Positions 21,505-29,817 are shown, counted from the first letter of the stretch. The stretch is DNA of 64,000 nt from Oscillospiraceae bacterium (GCA_017439985.1 JAFSIC010000029.1:1-64000), one strand, 5' to 3'. Numbers and translations: made by a program. Notes: generated by a model not told the origin, from the letters alone.

Positions 21505-22814
21505 TGAAGTATGAATCTATGACGGACGCTGTTTTTCTGCAGCGTCCGAATCGTTTTATTGCCCATTGTGAGCGAAACGGCGAAACGGTGGTGGCTCATG
21601 TAAAAAACACAGGCCGCTGCAAAGAATTGCTGCTTCCGGGTGTTAAAGTCTGGCTGCAGGATCATCGAGGGGAAGCCAAGCAGAGAAAGACGGATTTTTC
21701 TCTCATCGCAGTGGAAAAGCAAACGGAGCAGGGGGCTCTGCTCATCAATATGGACTCGCAGGCACCGAATAAAATCGCGGAAGAAGCATTGCTTGAGGGA
21801 AGGATTCAGCTGCCTCTGGATCATGGGGAGGAGATTCTTTCTGTACGCCGCGAGGTGATCTTTGGAAGCAGCCGCTTTGATTTGCAGGTGACGACCAATC
21901 AGCGAATCTGGTATGTGGAAGTCAAGGGTGTGACGCTGGAAGATACGGTCGATCATTTCCGCACAGCACGCTTTCCCGATGCGCCCACGGAACGTGGCGT
22001 AAAGCATATCCATGAGCTTATTGCGGCCAAAGAAGCAGGGTATGGAGCGGCGGTGCTGTTCATTATTCAAATGCCGAAGGTGGATCAATTCCGACCAAAC
22101 TGGCGTACCCATCGAGATTTTGGTTTTGCACTGCAGCAGGCGCAGAAAGCGGGAGTGGCTGTTCTGGCTTACGATTGTGAGGTCAAAGTCGGAGAAGTCA
22201 CAGCAGCAAATAGAGTTCCTGTGGAGCTGTCTCAGACACAGTGTGCGCTGTGGTTTTCCACAGAGGAGACGCAGGCTCTGCTGGCGGAGCTGAATGACAA
22301 CGATTTGCAGCTGCTTTCCACACTGCATCACGGAAAAGCACAGGAAGACAGCACAGTGACGCAGGCTCTGATGAAACGAGCAGCACGGCAGTTGGGTTTT
22401 TCGCAGGTCTGTATCGAAAGAAACGAAAAAGGTGCTCCGATAACTAATGTTGCGGACTTACATGTCAGCGGCAGCCACACCGAAGGCTGTTGTGCGGCCG
22501 TGGCTTCACTGTATCCTGTTGGTATTGACGCAGAGCCAATCGGACCGCTGCGTGAAAAGGTCGCAAAACGAATGTACTCGGAGCGGGAATTGGAGTGGCT
22601 GTATGCACAGCCAGACAAAGACGAAGCCTTTACCCGTCTATGGACACTGCAAGAAGCCTATGGAAAACTGCGAGGCATTGGACTGTCCGCTGCAAAAGAG
22701 GTGGAATTCCGTGAGGAAAATGGGCAGATGCTTTGCTCTGACCCGCACATCACAGTAAAGACTCAGCGACAGAAAAATTATCTGATTTCAATCGCAGAGA
22801 GCGATTCTGATTAG
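21504..22814 (+). CDS. sfsA: SfsA nuclease fused to a phosphopantetheinyl transferase
   Basis: Residues about 1-235 are a complete SfsA: FIAHCERNGETVVAHVKNTG, the nuclease core FDLQVTTNQRIWYVEVKG, then FPDAPTERGVKHIHEL. Residues about 245-436 are an Sfp/AcpS-type 4'-phosphopantetheinyl transferase, with SGSH (322-325), Mg2+-binding GIDAE (D342, E344), and WTLQEAYGK (380-388), in which the usual KE lysine is Gln383 while E384 and K388 remain. SfsA is a DNA/RNA nuclease family once linked to sugar fermentation; PPTases load the phosphopantetheine arm on carrier proteins. The ATG overlaps the ROK stop by 1 nt (TAATG), and the frame is continuous. A terminator begins inside its 3' end. Confidence 0.9.
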   Translation: MKYESMTDAVFLQRPNRFIAHCERNGETVVAHVKNTGRCKELLLPGVKVWLQDHRGEAKQRKTDFSLIAVEKQTEQGALLINMDSQAPNKIAEEALLEGRIQLPLDHGEEILSVRREVIFGSSRFDLQVTTNQRIWYVEVKGVTLEDTVDHFRTARFPDAPTERGVKHIHELIAAKEAGYGAAVLFIIQMPKVDQFRPNWRTHRDFGFALQQAQKAGVAVLAYDCEVKVGEVTAANRVPVELSQTQCALWFSTEETQALLAELNDNDLQLLSTLHHGKAQEDSTVTQALMKRAARQLGFSQVCIERNEKGAPITNVADLHVSGSHTEGCCAAVASLYPVGIDAEPIGPLREKVAKRMYSERELEWLYAQPDKDEAFTRLWTLQEAYGKLRGIGLSAAKEVEFREENGQMLCSDPHITVKTQRQKNYLISIAESDSD

Positions 22815-22844
22815 CATTTTGCCAGTCAGAACCGCTCTTTTTTT
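22798..22844 (+). terminator. Rho-independent terminator overlapping the sfsA-PPTase 3' end
   Basis: AGAGCG-A-TTCTGA (22798-22810) pairs with TCAGAA-C-CGCTCT (22826-22838), followed by T7. The stop codon (22812-22814) lies in the loop. Confidence 0.85.
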
Positions 22845-22894
22845 CACAGTTTATTGCAAAACAGCGGATTTTCCCCAAACAGTTCATAATTTGT

Positions 22895-22922
22895 TTGAAA
22901 ACAGGATACTTTGTGGTAAAAT
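22895..22922 (+). promoter_or_regulatory. Sigma-A promoter of ctpA
   Basis: TTGAAA (22895-22900), 16 nt, TAAAAT (22917-22922). Confidence 0.68.
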
Positions 22923-22974
22923 ATCTTCTGTATGATTTTTCATGAGAGCAAGAAGACACAGAAGGAGTTTTTAT

Positions 22975-24318
22975 ATGAACAAAAAAATCTCATTGGGTGT
23001 GGCGTTTGCACTGATGTTCATCGTTGCAACAGTGACCTTCACCACCACGGTTATGTACACCCGCAATAAATTTAATCAGACTGTTTCCAACATCACACAG
23101 CGTGAAGCGATGTATGACAAGCTGGCGGAGATCGATACCTATGTCCGCAACAATTATATCGGCAGTATCGATGAAGATCTGCTGATGGACAGCATCGCTT
23201 ATGGCTATATGTCCGGCATTGAAGATCGTTACGGCAGCTACTATACGGTGGAGCAGTACGAGCAGATCACAAACAGTACAGAGGGCAAGATCGTGGGTAT
23301 CGGTATCACTGCATCCCGCACCGAAAACGGCTACATTCTCGTTGAAGAAGTGTATCCGGATTCCCCGGCAGCTGCGGCACAGATCGTTGCCGGCGAGCTG
23401 ATCGTAAAAGTCAACGATATTGACCTGACTCCGGAAACCTACGCTGACGCCATCAATGAGATCGGCGGTCAGGCAGGTACCACCTTGAGCCTGGTTGTCC
23501 GCAACGGCAGCGAAGATCGAGAGATCACCGAGATCACCCGCCGAAAAGTACAGAAGCCGACCGTGTACAGCAACAGTTTTGATGAGATCGGCTATGTGCG
23601 TATTATGGAGTTCAACGGTACGACCTACGACCAGTTCAAGACCGCAGTGGAAACCCTTCTGAACGGCGGTGCAACTTCTCTGGTATTTGACGTTCGTGAC
23701 AATGGCGGCGGAACACTGGATGCCGTAGTGAAAGTATTGGATATGCTGCTGCCGGAGGGCGATCTGGCTACCTCTGTGGATAAGAGCGGTAACGTGGAAA
23801 TCATCGGTACCTCCGACGAAAGCCACATTGATGTTCCAATGGTTGTTCTGACCAACGGCAACACAGCCAGTGCGGCAGAGCTCTTCACACAGGCGCTCCG
23901 AGACTATGAAGCTGCAAAATCTGTCGGTACCAAAACTTACGGTAAGGGCACTATGCAGGTTTACCATAAACTGAAAGATGGTTCTGCTATTAAAATCACC
24001 ACCAATAAATACAATCCTCCGCTGAGTCAGAACTATGATGGCATCGGTATCACTCCGGACTACGAAGTTGCTATTGCTATGGAGGAAATCCTCAGCGCAG
24101 ATGCGATCTCCCCGGAAATGGACCCACAGCTGGCTGCTGCCGTGGAATATCTGACCACCGGCACTGTTACTGCAAGCAATGAGATCAATGCAGAGGACAC
24201 TACGGTAGAAACCGAAACCGACATTGTAAACGGTGAGGAAACAACAGAATCTGAAGGTGAAGAGAGCAGCGACGAAGAGTCTGCAGAAGACTCCACCGAA
24301 GAAAATACAGAAGAATAA
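22975..24318 (+). CDS. ctpA: C-terminal processing protease, S41 family (CtpA-like)
   Basis: A membrane-anchored serine protease. Residues 5-27 are an N-terminal hydrophobic anchor. A PDZ domain spans about 100-190 (GIGITASRTENGYILVEEV, then SPAAAAQIVAGELIVKVND). The S41 core has FDVRDNGGGTLDA, catalytic Ser299 in NGNTASAAELF, and Lys324 in TKTYGKGTMQ, 25 residues later as in known Ctp enzymes. The last ~35 residues are very acidic. The ATG at 22975 is chosen over 22942 because GAAGGAG lies 7 nt upstream and the anchor then starts at residue 5. Such proteases act on envelope or sporulation signalling proteins; the substrate is unknown. Confidence 0.95.
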   Translation: MNKKISLGVAFALMFIVATVTFTTTVMYTRNKFNQTVSNITQREAMYDKLAEIDTYVRNNYIGSIDEDLLMDSIAYGYMSGIEDRYGSYYTVEQYEQITNSTEGKIVGIGITASRTENGYILVEEVYPDSPAAAAQIVAGELIVKVNDIDLTPETYADAINEIGGQAGTTLSLVVRNGSEDREITEITRRKVQKPTVYSNSFDEIGYVRIMEFNGTTYDQFKTAVETLLNGGATSLVFDVRDNGGGTLDAVVKVLDMLLPEGDLATSVDKSGNVEIIGTSDESHIDVPMVVLTNGNTASAAELFTQALRDYEAAKSVGTKTYGKGTMQVYHKLKDGSAIKITTNKYNPPLSQNYDGIGITPDYEVAIAMEEILSADAISPEMDPQLAAAVEYLTTGTVTASNEINAEDTTVETETDIVNGEETTESEGEESSDEESAEDSTEENTEE

Positions 24319-24323
24319 ATCGT

Positions 24324-24356
24324 AAAAGCTGCCCGAAACGGCAGCTTTTCTTTTTT
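24324..24356 (+). terminator. Rho-independent terminator of ctpA
   Basis: AAAAGCTGCC (24324-24333), loop CGAAAC, GGCAGCTTTT (24340-24349), then CTTTTTT. Confidence 0.93.
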
Positions 24357-24434
24357 GCTGTCAAACTGCGACAAGTCCCACGGCATTTCCTTTCTATAAT
24401 GAAAACAGCGACAACTGTGAGAGGAGAAACAAGC

Positions 24435-25196
24435 ATGATTTTGGTATTGTCTGCAGATCCGACTCTGCAGAATTTTTGGACAAACTTCTGGAATAAGCCG
24501 TGTATCAAAGAGTGTTCGGCGCAGGGAGAAAGCATTTTGCTTCTGCATCCGGGGCGGAATCCAAAGTGGAGCAAACTGGCGCAGAAAACAGGACAATATG
24601 CGTCACGGATCGTAGCGGGGAAGGGAATTACTCTACCCAAAGAGCGCCCGTGGAAGCGGCAGGAATTTACGAAACAGAAGGAGAAGATCCTGCTTAACAC
24701 GCTGCGCTCTAAAGCGGATGAAACGGATTGGGTCGGACTCTGCGATCCGGAAGGAAAACTGACCATGCTGGCCTGGGAGTTGGCACAATCCTTTCCGCGA
24801 GTGACGGTCTGGTGTGAGTTCAAGGAGCGTTACCAACCTTTGTGTGAAGCATTGATGAAAGAGCTGGGGGCAGCAGTGGAATTGACAAACAGCAGAGAGG
24901 GGCTTATGGGCTGCCCTCTCATCGGGGCAATGGAAGCACCGCCTTTCCGTTGTCAGTGGGATGGTTTGCTGCTGTTAACAGGAAAAACAGAGCTGCCGCC
25001 TCTCAGCGGAGAGCTCAGACAGGAGCTGCGTATATCCGTGCCGGAAGATGTAAAAAAAGCTGCTCCATTTGATGTAGATCCTATGGAGCTGTACTTGGCG
25101 ATCTTGAAAGAAAAGCGACAGGAAATACCGCCGAACCTCTGCTTTGAACTGCAAGAGGATGGTGCGGATATCAATACCTTTGAAAAGTTTCTGTAA
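24435..25196 (+). CDS. Protein of unknown function (253 aa)
   Basis: No family recognised. The sequence is soluble, without signal peptide or membrane span. It begins with a beta-strand-like MILVLSADP and has a Trp/Lys-rich first third. The start ATG 24435 has GAGGAGA 8 nt upstream; the upstream ATG at 24399 lies in a TATAAT (24395-24400) that is more likely the -10. The gene stands alone between ctpA and greA. The C-terminal half has VDPMELYLAILKEKRQEI, suggesting helices, but I cannot assign a function. Confidence 0.72.
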   Translation: MILVLSADPTLQNFWTNFWNKPCIKECSAQGESILLLHPGRNPKWSKLAQKTGQYASRIVAGKGITLPKERPWKRQEFTKQKEKILLNTLRSKADETDWVGLCDPEGKLTMLAWELAQSFPRVTVWCEFKERYQPLCEALMKELGAAVELTNSREGLMGCPLIGAMEAPPFRCQWDGLLLLTGKTELPPLSGELRQELRISVPEDVKKAAPFDVDPMELYLAILKEKRQEIPPNLCFELQEDGADINTFEKFL

Positions 25197-25211
25197 ACAC
25201 GAAATTTTGGC

Positions 25212-25240
25212 TTGACATCTATGAAAACATTGACTATAAT
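25212..25240 (+). promoter_or_regulatory. Full-consensus sigma-A promoter of greA
   Basis: TTGACA (25212-25217), 17 nt, TATAAT (25235-25240). An 80-nt leader follows with a TGGGCGCCCA palindrome (25272-25281). Confidence 0.93.
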
Positions 25241-25327
25241 AGGGCTATTGCAGTGGGGGGAGTATGCCTTTTGGGCGCCCATTTGCTCTACTATGCGGGG
25301 CAGCCAGCCCTGAGAGGAGAATGTAAA

Positions 25328-25804
25328 TTGGCAGAACAGCTGATTATGACCAAAGAGGGTTACGAAGAACTGGTGAAAGAACTTCAGACCCTGAAAACCG
25401 AACGCCGCGCAGAGATCTCTGAAAAGATCAAGATCGCAAGAGGCTTTGGTGACCTTTCCGAAAACAGTGAGTATGACGAGGCAAAGAATGAGCAGGCTAT
25501 CGTAGAAGCTCGTATCGTTGTCCTGGAAAAACAGCTGAAAAACGTGAAAATCGTTGATAAATCCGCACTGAATCACGATACTGTTTCCATCGGTACCACC
25601 GTTACTATCCGCGACAAAGAATTCGGTGATGAAATGACCTACCGTTTTGTAAGCTCTGTAGAATCCAGCTCTGATTTCGATACCATCACTGACGAATCTC
25701 CGGTTGGTAAAGCTCTGCTGCATCACAAAGTGGGTGACTGCGTAGAAGTTACTGTTCCATCCGGTGCAGTGATCGAATACGAAATCGTGGAAATTAAGGC
25801 TTAA
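25328..25804 (+). CDS. greA: Transcription elongation factor GreA
   Basis: GreA rescues backtracked RNA polymerase by stimulating cleavage of the nascent RNA. The N-terminal coiled coil bears the tip motif GDLSENSEYDEAK with its conserved Asp and Glu. The C-terminal FKBP-like domain ends SPVGKALLHHKVGDCVEVTVP, as in the family. The frame is open from 25253, but family alignment and GAGAGGAG 8 nt upstream favour a TTG start at 25328, giving M-AEQLIMTKEGYEEL and 158 residues, the standard length. It has a consensus promoter and its own terminator. Confidence 0.95.
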   Translation: MAEQLIMTKEGYEELVKELQTLKTERRAEISEKIKIARGFGDLSENSEYDEAKNEQAIVEARIVVLEKQLKNVKIVDKSALNHDTVSIGTTVTIRDKEFGDEMTYRFVSSVESSSDFDTITDESPVGKALLHHKVGDCVEVTVPSGAVIEYEIVEIKA

Positions 25805-25826
25805 GTACCAAAATCGATTACGTTCG

Positions 25827-25858
25827 GCACGGGTTTTCTATGAAACCCGTGCTTTTTT
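25827..25858 (+). terminator. Rho-independent terminator of greA
   Basis: GCACGGGTTT (25827-25836), short loop, AAACCCGTGC (25843-25852), then TTTTTT. Confidence 0.93.
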
Positions 25859-25879
25859 CTGCGGTTTTTTACGGAAAAC

Positions 25880-25908
25880 TTGTTTTTTGATTGGAAAACA
25901 AGTATAAT
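25880..25908 (+). promoter_or_regulatory. Sigma-A promoter of lysS
   Basis: TTGTTT (25880-25885), 17 nt, TATAAT (25903-25908). The 65-nt leader shows no T-box. Confidence 0.75.
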
Positions 25909-25979
25909 GTTAAGCGTGAATTTGACGAATTCAATTCGTTTTAATATGTTATTTTATAAAATGAAAGGATGTTTTGACC

Positions 25980-27479
25980 ATGGCAGAAAACATGGAAAAT
26001 CAGGTTCAGCAGACCGAAGAGAACCTGTCTGAAGTGCTGCAGATCCGCCGTGACAAACTGGCAGCTCTCCGCGAAAACAATATGGATCCATTCACCATCA
26101 CCAAATATGATGTGAATGACTACGCAAAAAATATCGTTGACAACTTCGATGAAATGGAAGGCAAAGCTGTGTCCATGGCTGGCCGTATCATGAGCCGCCG
26201 TATCATGGGTAAAGCATCCTTCTTCGATATTCAGGACACCACCGGTCGTATTCAGGTTTACATGAATATGAAACTGGTTGGTCAGGAAACCTACGAGCAG
26301 TTCAAAAAATGGGATATCGGTGACATCGTTGGTATCACCGGCGAAGTATTCCGCACCCAGCACGGCGAAATTTCCATTCGCTGCAACGGCATCACTCTGC
26401 TGAGCAAATCTCTGCTCCCACTGCCGGAGAAATTCCACGGTCTGAAAGATACCGACACCAGATATCGTCAGCGTTATGTTGACCTGATCGTAAACCCTGA
26501 CGTAAAAGATACCTTCGTAAAACGTTCCCAGATCCTCCGCGAAGTTCGCGCTTATCTGGACGAAAAAGGCTTCCTGGAAGTTGATACCCCAATCCTGACC
26601 CCATTCGAGATCGGTGCTTCCGCTCGTCCATTCCTGACCCACCACAATACTCTGGATATGGATATGGTTCTCCGCATCGAGACCGAGCTGTACCTGAAAC
26701 GTCTGGTTGTTGGCGGTATGGACAGAGTTTACGAAGTTGGCCGTATCTTCCGTAACGAAGGTATGGACACCAAACACAACCCTGAGTTCACTTCCATCGA
26801 GCTGTACCAGGCATACACCGACTACCAGGGCATGATGGATCTGGTAGAAGAAATGATGAAACGCGTTGCTCAGAATGTTTGCGGTTCTCTGGTGATCCCA
26901 TATCAGGGCAAAGAGATCGACCTGGGCAACTGGACTCGTATGACCATGGTGGAAGCTGTTAAGAAATACTCCGGCGTTGACTTCAACGAAGTTCACACCG
27001 ATGAAGAAGCAATCGCTCTGGCAAAAGAACATCATGTTGACCTGCCTGAAGTACCTTCCAAAGGTGCTATCATCGCAGAATTCTTCGACGCATTCGTAGA
27101 AGAAAACCTGATCCAGCCAACCTTCATCTACGATTACCCAGTGGAAATCAGCCCTCTGGCAAAACGCAAACCGGAAGATCCAGCATTCACCGAGCGTTTT
27201 GAATACTTTATCAACGCAACTGAATTCGGCAACGCATTCTCCGAGCTGAACGACCCAATCGACCAGAAAGAACGCTTCGAGCGTCAGGTTGCAGAACGCA
27301 AAGCTCTGGATCCAAGCTGCAAAGCTCAGGTTGACTACGACTATGTAACCGCTCTGGAATACGGTCTGCCACCAACAGGTGGTCTGGGCTTCGGCGTAGA
27401 CCGTCTGGTTATGCTGCTGACTGACAGCGCATCCATCCGCGATGTTCTTCTCTTCCCAACAATGAAACCAATTGACTAA
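25980..27479 (+). CDS. lysS: Lysine-tRNA ligase, class II
   Basis: It charges tRNA-Lys with lysine. Residues about 60-165 are the OB-fold anticodon-binding domain (GRIMSRRIMGKASFFDIQD). The class II core follows with motif 2 (YEVGRIFRNEGMDTKHNPEF) and motif 3 (GLGFGVDRLVMLLTDSASIR). The length, 499 residues, is normal. The ATG at 25980 is preferred to the TTG at 25974; AAAGGAT lies about 10 nt upstream. Codon use is strongly biased (GAA, CTG, GGT, CCA), like oppA and rpsA in this window, so it is probably highly expressed. Confidence 0.97.
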   Translation: MAENMENQVQQTEENLSEVLQIRRDKLAALRENNMDPFTITKYDVNDYAKNIVDNFDEMEGKAVSMAGRIMSRRIMGKASFFDIQDTTGRIQVYMNMKLVGQETYEQFKKWDIGDIVGITGEVFRTQHGEISIRCNGITLLSKSLLPLPEKFHGLKDTDTRYRQRYVDLIVNPDVKDTFVKRSQILREVRAYLDEKGFLEVDTPILTPFEIGASARPFLTHHNTLDMDMVLRIETELYLKRLVVGGMDRVYEVGRIFRNEGMDTKHNPEFTSIELYQAYTDYQGMMDLVEEMMKRVAQNVCGSLVIPYQGKEIDLGNWTRMTMVEAVKKYSGVDFNEVHTDEEAIALAKEHHVDLPEVPSKGAIIAEFFDAFVEENLIQPTFIYDYPVEISPLAKRKPEDPAFTERFEYFINATEFGNAFSELNDPIDQKERFERQVAERKALDPSCKAQVDYDYVTALEYGLPPTGGLGFGVDRLVMLLTDSASIRDVLLFPTMKPID

Positions 27480-27636
27480 TGGACTTCTAAAAAATCCGAT
27501 AACTAAGCCATTTTAATGGTAGAGTGTAAAGGTGAATTTACACCAATACACCGAGCGCACACCAAACAATGAAAAAACTAATGCAGGAAAAGCACCGTTC
27601 AGCTTAGTTTGATTACATCACAATTTTATAACACAA

Positions 27637-27675
27637 AAAGAAGCAGGGTAGCCATTCGGCTACCCTGCTTTTCTG
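27637..27675. terminator. Strong terminator hairpin
   Basis: AAGCAGGGTAGCC (27641-27653), loop ATTC, GGCTACCCTGCTT (27658-27670). There is a T tail on the plus strand and an A run upstream, so it could work both ways. It lies 160 bp after lysS. Confidence 0.88.
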
Positions 27676-27710
27676 TATTTATATAAGATAGGTTATCTTG
27701 GGTGGCGCAT

Positions 27711-27765
27711 TGTCATTTCAACCCTCAAAACTGACATTTCAGAGGCTGAAAACGACATTTCAGAG
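27711..27765 (+). repeat. 21-bp-period repeat resembling an IS21-family end
   Basis: GTCATTTCA (27712-27720), GACATTTCAGAG (27733-27744) and GACATTTCAGAG (27754-27765) are spaced exactly 21 bp apart and start with TG. Multiple repeated subsites beginning TG are typical of IS21-family termini. No istA/istB gene is present, so it would be a solitary end or relic. Confidence 0.4.
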
Positions 27766-27773
27766 CTTTCGTC

Positions 27774-27801
27774 TTGAAAGTTTTTCCTGCTGTGGTAGGA
27801 T
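27774..27801 (+). promoter_or_regulatory. Possible sigma-A promoter of the S41-like lipoprotein
   Basis: TTGAAA (27774-27779), 16 nt, TAGGAT (27796-27801), 22 bp before the start. Confidence 0.55.
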
Positions 27802-27822
27802 GAAGGCGAAAGGAGAGATGTT

Positions 27823-29277
27823 ATGAAAAAGGTATTATGTATTCTTTTGGCTCTGTTGATGGCGGGCTGTACAGTGCCGGCAGCGCAGCCGGAAGAAGTG
27901 CCGCAGACACCGATTGAGGACGTTGTTTTGGAGACCACTGAACCTGTTGCTGAGTCGGAAGAACCGCTGCAGGGAATCTGGAGCGAGGAACTGATCTCAT
28001 TGATGGAACAAATCAACGCAGAGCATCAGGCGGTGAAGAAAGTAAGTTTGGATGGATATGAAAAATATATTCAAACGGAACTGAAAAAAGCAACAGTGAC
28101 CGTTGCTGAATCAAATGAAGACGGAAGTTTTTCTGTAGCGCAGGTTGAGGCAGATTTACAGTATTTCTTCGATTATTTGAGAAGTAATTACGGTCTGTAT
28201 TTGTACTTCGGCGGTGATGAAGCATTCAGTGCAGCGAGGGAAGCAATTATTCATCAAGTCAGAGAAGAAGAGACACTAACTGTGGAGCGCTTCAGTGAGA
28301 TATTGTGGGAGAATATGCGTTTCATCCAAGATGGACACTTTAGTATTGATAATAAGGGCACACTCAAGTCATTGATTCCACATTTCTTCATAGAGATCCC
28401 ATTTCATAAGACGGAAAATGGATATCAAAGCGAAGACGGAAAGCTGGTTTCAGCTGTTGAAGGATACGATGATTTGGATTTATTGTTCAAGCGTTCCTTA
28501 TCAAGGGATGGCGACATCGTTTACTATCCTGTTGTGATGATGGAATATCTCAATGGAATGTCTGCCTGCCCGCCTTTGCAGTTGACATACGAGGATGCAT
28601 CGACACAGCTGTTGTTTGCGGAACCGTATCAACGTTTGGAAACGGATATTACTGCAAGTGAAGTAACTAGAATGTCAACGGTAGAAGGCATCAAGTCTTT
28701 TGCATCGATCGGTTGTTATATGAAACGCTTCAGTGAAGCCGCAAAGGAACTGAAAACAGAACCTCTGTCCATCGTGGATCTTCGCTTTAACCGCGGCGGA
28801 AATTATACAACACTGTCAGAATGGTTTGTCAATTATACAGATCGACAGGTTCCTGCTCATTGTATCTGTATTGGTGCCAAGCTACCAGAAGAGCAAGACC
28901 TATTACAAGGCTATATGGAACTGGAACATGGGAAAGCGATTTTTGCAGATTCTGATGACTTTATCAGCAATGATAGCTTGATGGTTGTTTTGACAAGTAA
29001 GCGTTCTGCTTCCGGTGCAGAACTGTTTGTGGATATGACTCATAATCTGGAAAATACTCTGATTATTGGTGAAAACACAGCAGGTTGTTTGCAGGGTACC
29101 GGCGGCATGGTGCTGACCTTACCTAATAGCCGCTTAAAATTCAGCTGCGGTACGGCAGTGAACCTCTGGCCGGAAGGCCAGTTCTCCGAAGGCTACGGTC
29201 TGGAGCCGGATCTCTGGTGTCCGGCTGTTTATGCCGAGGAGGCGGCGATCAATTTCCTGAAAAAGAATGTGCAGTAA
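27823..29277 (+). CDS. S41-peptidase-like lipoprotein
   Basis: A 484-residue exported lipoprotein (signal MKKVLCILLALLMAGC, lipidation at C16) with a Pro/Glu-rich linker. The C-terminal half has the S41 fold: IVDLRFNRGGNY, the nucleophile segment KRSASGAELF (Ser397 aligned with the catalytic Ser), then IIGENTAGC. The Ctp-type catalytic Lys (GKG motif) is missing; the equivalent stretch is AGCLQGTGG. It may use a tricorn-like mechanism or be inactive. AAAGGAGA lies upstream of the ATG. Signal peptide and linker resemble those of the four lipoproteins downstream, suggesting that it belongs to the same envelope system although it has its own terminator. Confidence 0.82.
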   Translation: MKKVLCILLALLMAGCTVPAAQPEEVPQTPIEDVVLETTEPVAESEEPLQGIWSEELISLMEQINAEHQAVKKVSLDGYEKYIQTELKKATVTVAESNEDGSFSVAQVEADLQYFFDYLRSNYGLYLYFGGDEAFSAAREAIIHQVREEETLTVERFSEILWENMRFIQDGHFSIDNKGTLKSLIPHFFIEIPFHKTENGYQSEDGKLVSAVEGYDDLDLLFKRSLSRDGDIVYYPVVMMEYLNGMSACPPLQLTYEDASTQLLFAEPYQRLETDITASEVTRMSTVEGIKSFASIGCYMKRFSEAAKELKTEPLSIVDLRFNRGGNYTTLSEWFVNYTDRQVPAHCICIGAKLPEEQDLLQGYMELEHGKAIFADSDDFISNDSLMVVLTSKRSASGAELFVDMTHNLENTLIIGENTAGCLQGTGGMVLTLPNSRLKFSCGTAVNLWPEGQFSEGYGLEPDLWCPAVYAEEAAINFLKKNVQ

Positions 29278-29309
29278 CAAAGAGCCCTGACTTTCGTCAG
29301 GGCTCTTTG
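29278..29309. terminator. Rho-independent terminator
   Basis: CAAAGAGCCCTGAC (29278-29291), loop TTTC, GTCAGGGCTCTTTG (29296-29309). Confidence 0.9.
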
Positions 29310-29370
29310 TATATAGTGAAGTAATTGAACAGAAATATCTGGGCATATCTACATATTTCTGGAAAACATA

Positions 29371-29399
29371 TTGATTTTGCAACTACAACTTGTTATGAT
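29371..29399 (+). promoter_or_regulatory. Sigma-A promoter of the blaI-blaR1 operon
   Basis: TTGATT (29371-29376), 17 nt, TATGAT (29394-29399), with TG before the -10. Confidence 0.82.
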
Positions 29400-29421
29400 T
29401 AAAATGAACTACAAGATGTTA
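29381..29421. promoter_or_regulatory. Two BlaI/MecI-type operator copies
   Basis: AACTACAACTTGTTA (29381-29395) and AACTACAAGATGTTA (29407-29421) share AACTACAA-NN-TGTTA, 26 bp apart. TACA...TGT(A/T) is the core of BlaI/MecI boxes. One copy lies in the promoter spacer, the other at the start of the transcript. Confidence 0.65.
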
Positions 29422-29437
29422 GTGAAAGGAGGACACT

Positions 29438-29815
29438 ATGAGCATTCACAATATTTCTGATTCTGAACTGGAACTGATGAAAATCATCTGGCAAAAGGGC
29501 GGAAAAGCGCTGTTGGCGGAGATCATGGAGCAGTTGTCCCAGCAGGGAAACAGCTGGCAGAACAACACGGTCATCACCTTGCTGAGCCGTTTGGTGGAGA
29601 AAAAACTGCTGAAAACCAATAAAATCGGCAGGAAAAATGAGTATCGCGCCATCGTCAGCGAGGAGGAGTACCAGACTTCTCAAACGCAGACGCTGGTGGA
29701 CAAGCTCTACGAGGGTAAGGCCAAAGGTTTGTTGCTGACCCTTTTGCAGAACAACATGCTCAGCGATGAGGATCGCGAGGAACTGAAACACTTCTGGGAG
29801 CGGGAGAGTGAGTAA
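29438..29815 (+). CDS. blaI: BlaI/MecI-family repressor
   Basis: A 125-residue winged-helix repressor. It begins ISDSELELMKIIWQKG, then QNNTVITLLSRLVEKKLL, the recognition helix region, then GRKNEYRAIVSEEEYQ; a short C-terminal dimerisation helix pair follows. In the classical system, BlaR1 activation leads to cleavage of BlaI and derepression. The gene is followed after 2 nt by a BlaR1-type M56 protease, so the pair is intact. AAAGGAGG is 5 nt before the ATG. Two operator-like copies lie in the promoter, so self-repression is expected. What it controls besides this operon is not visible. Confidence 0.95.
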   Translation: MSIHNISDSELELMKIIWQKGGKALLAEIMEQLSQQGNSWQNNTVITLLSRLVEKKLLKTNKIGRKNEYRAIVSEEEYQTSQTQTLVDKLYEGKAKGLLLTLLQNNMLSDEDREELKHFWERESE

Positions 29816-29817
29816 GA

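Larger units (their letters stand above)
27480..27822. other. 343-bp intergenic region
   Basis: The stretch holds a small inverted repeat GTGTAAA/TTTACAC (27524-27530 and 27537-27543), an ACTAAGC/GCTTAGT pair 100 bp apart (27502, 27602), a terminator (27637-27675), a 21-bp-period repeat (27711-27765) and a promoter for the next gene. No ORF with a ribosome binding site was found. Confidence 0.7.

Noticed and set aside
25241..25311. AGGGCT/AGCCCT pairing as a greA leader switch
   Set aside because: The 5' arm (25241-25246) lies before or at the expected transcription start, so it would not be in the RNA.
25909..25979. T-box leader before lysS
   Set aside because: The leader is only about 65 nt and has neither a T-box sequence nor a terminator.
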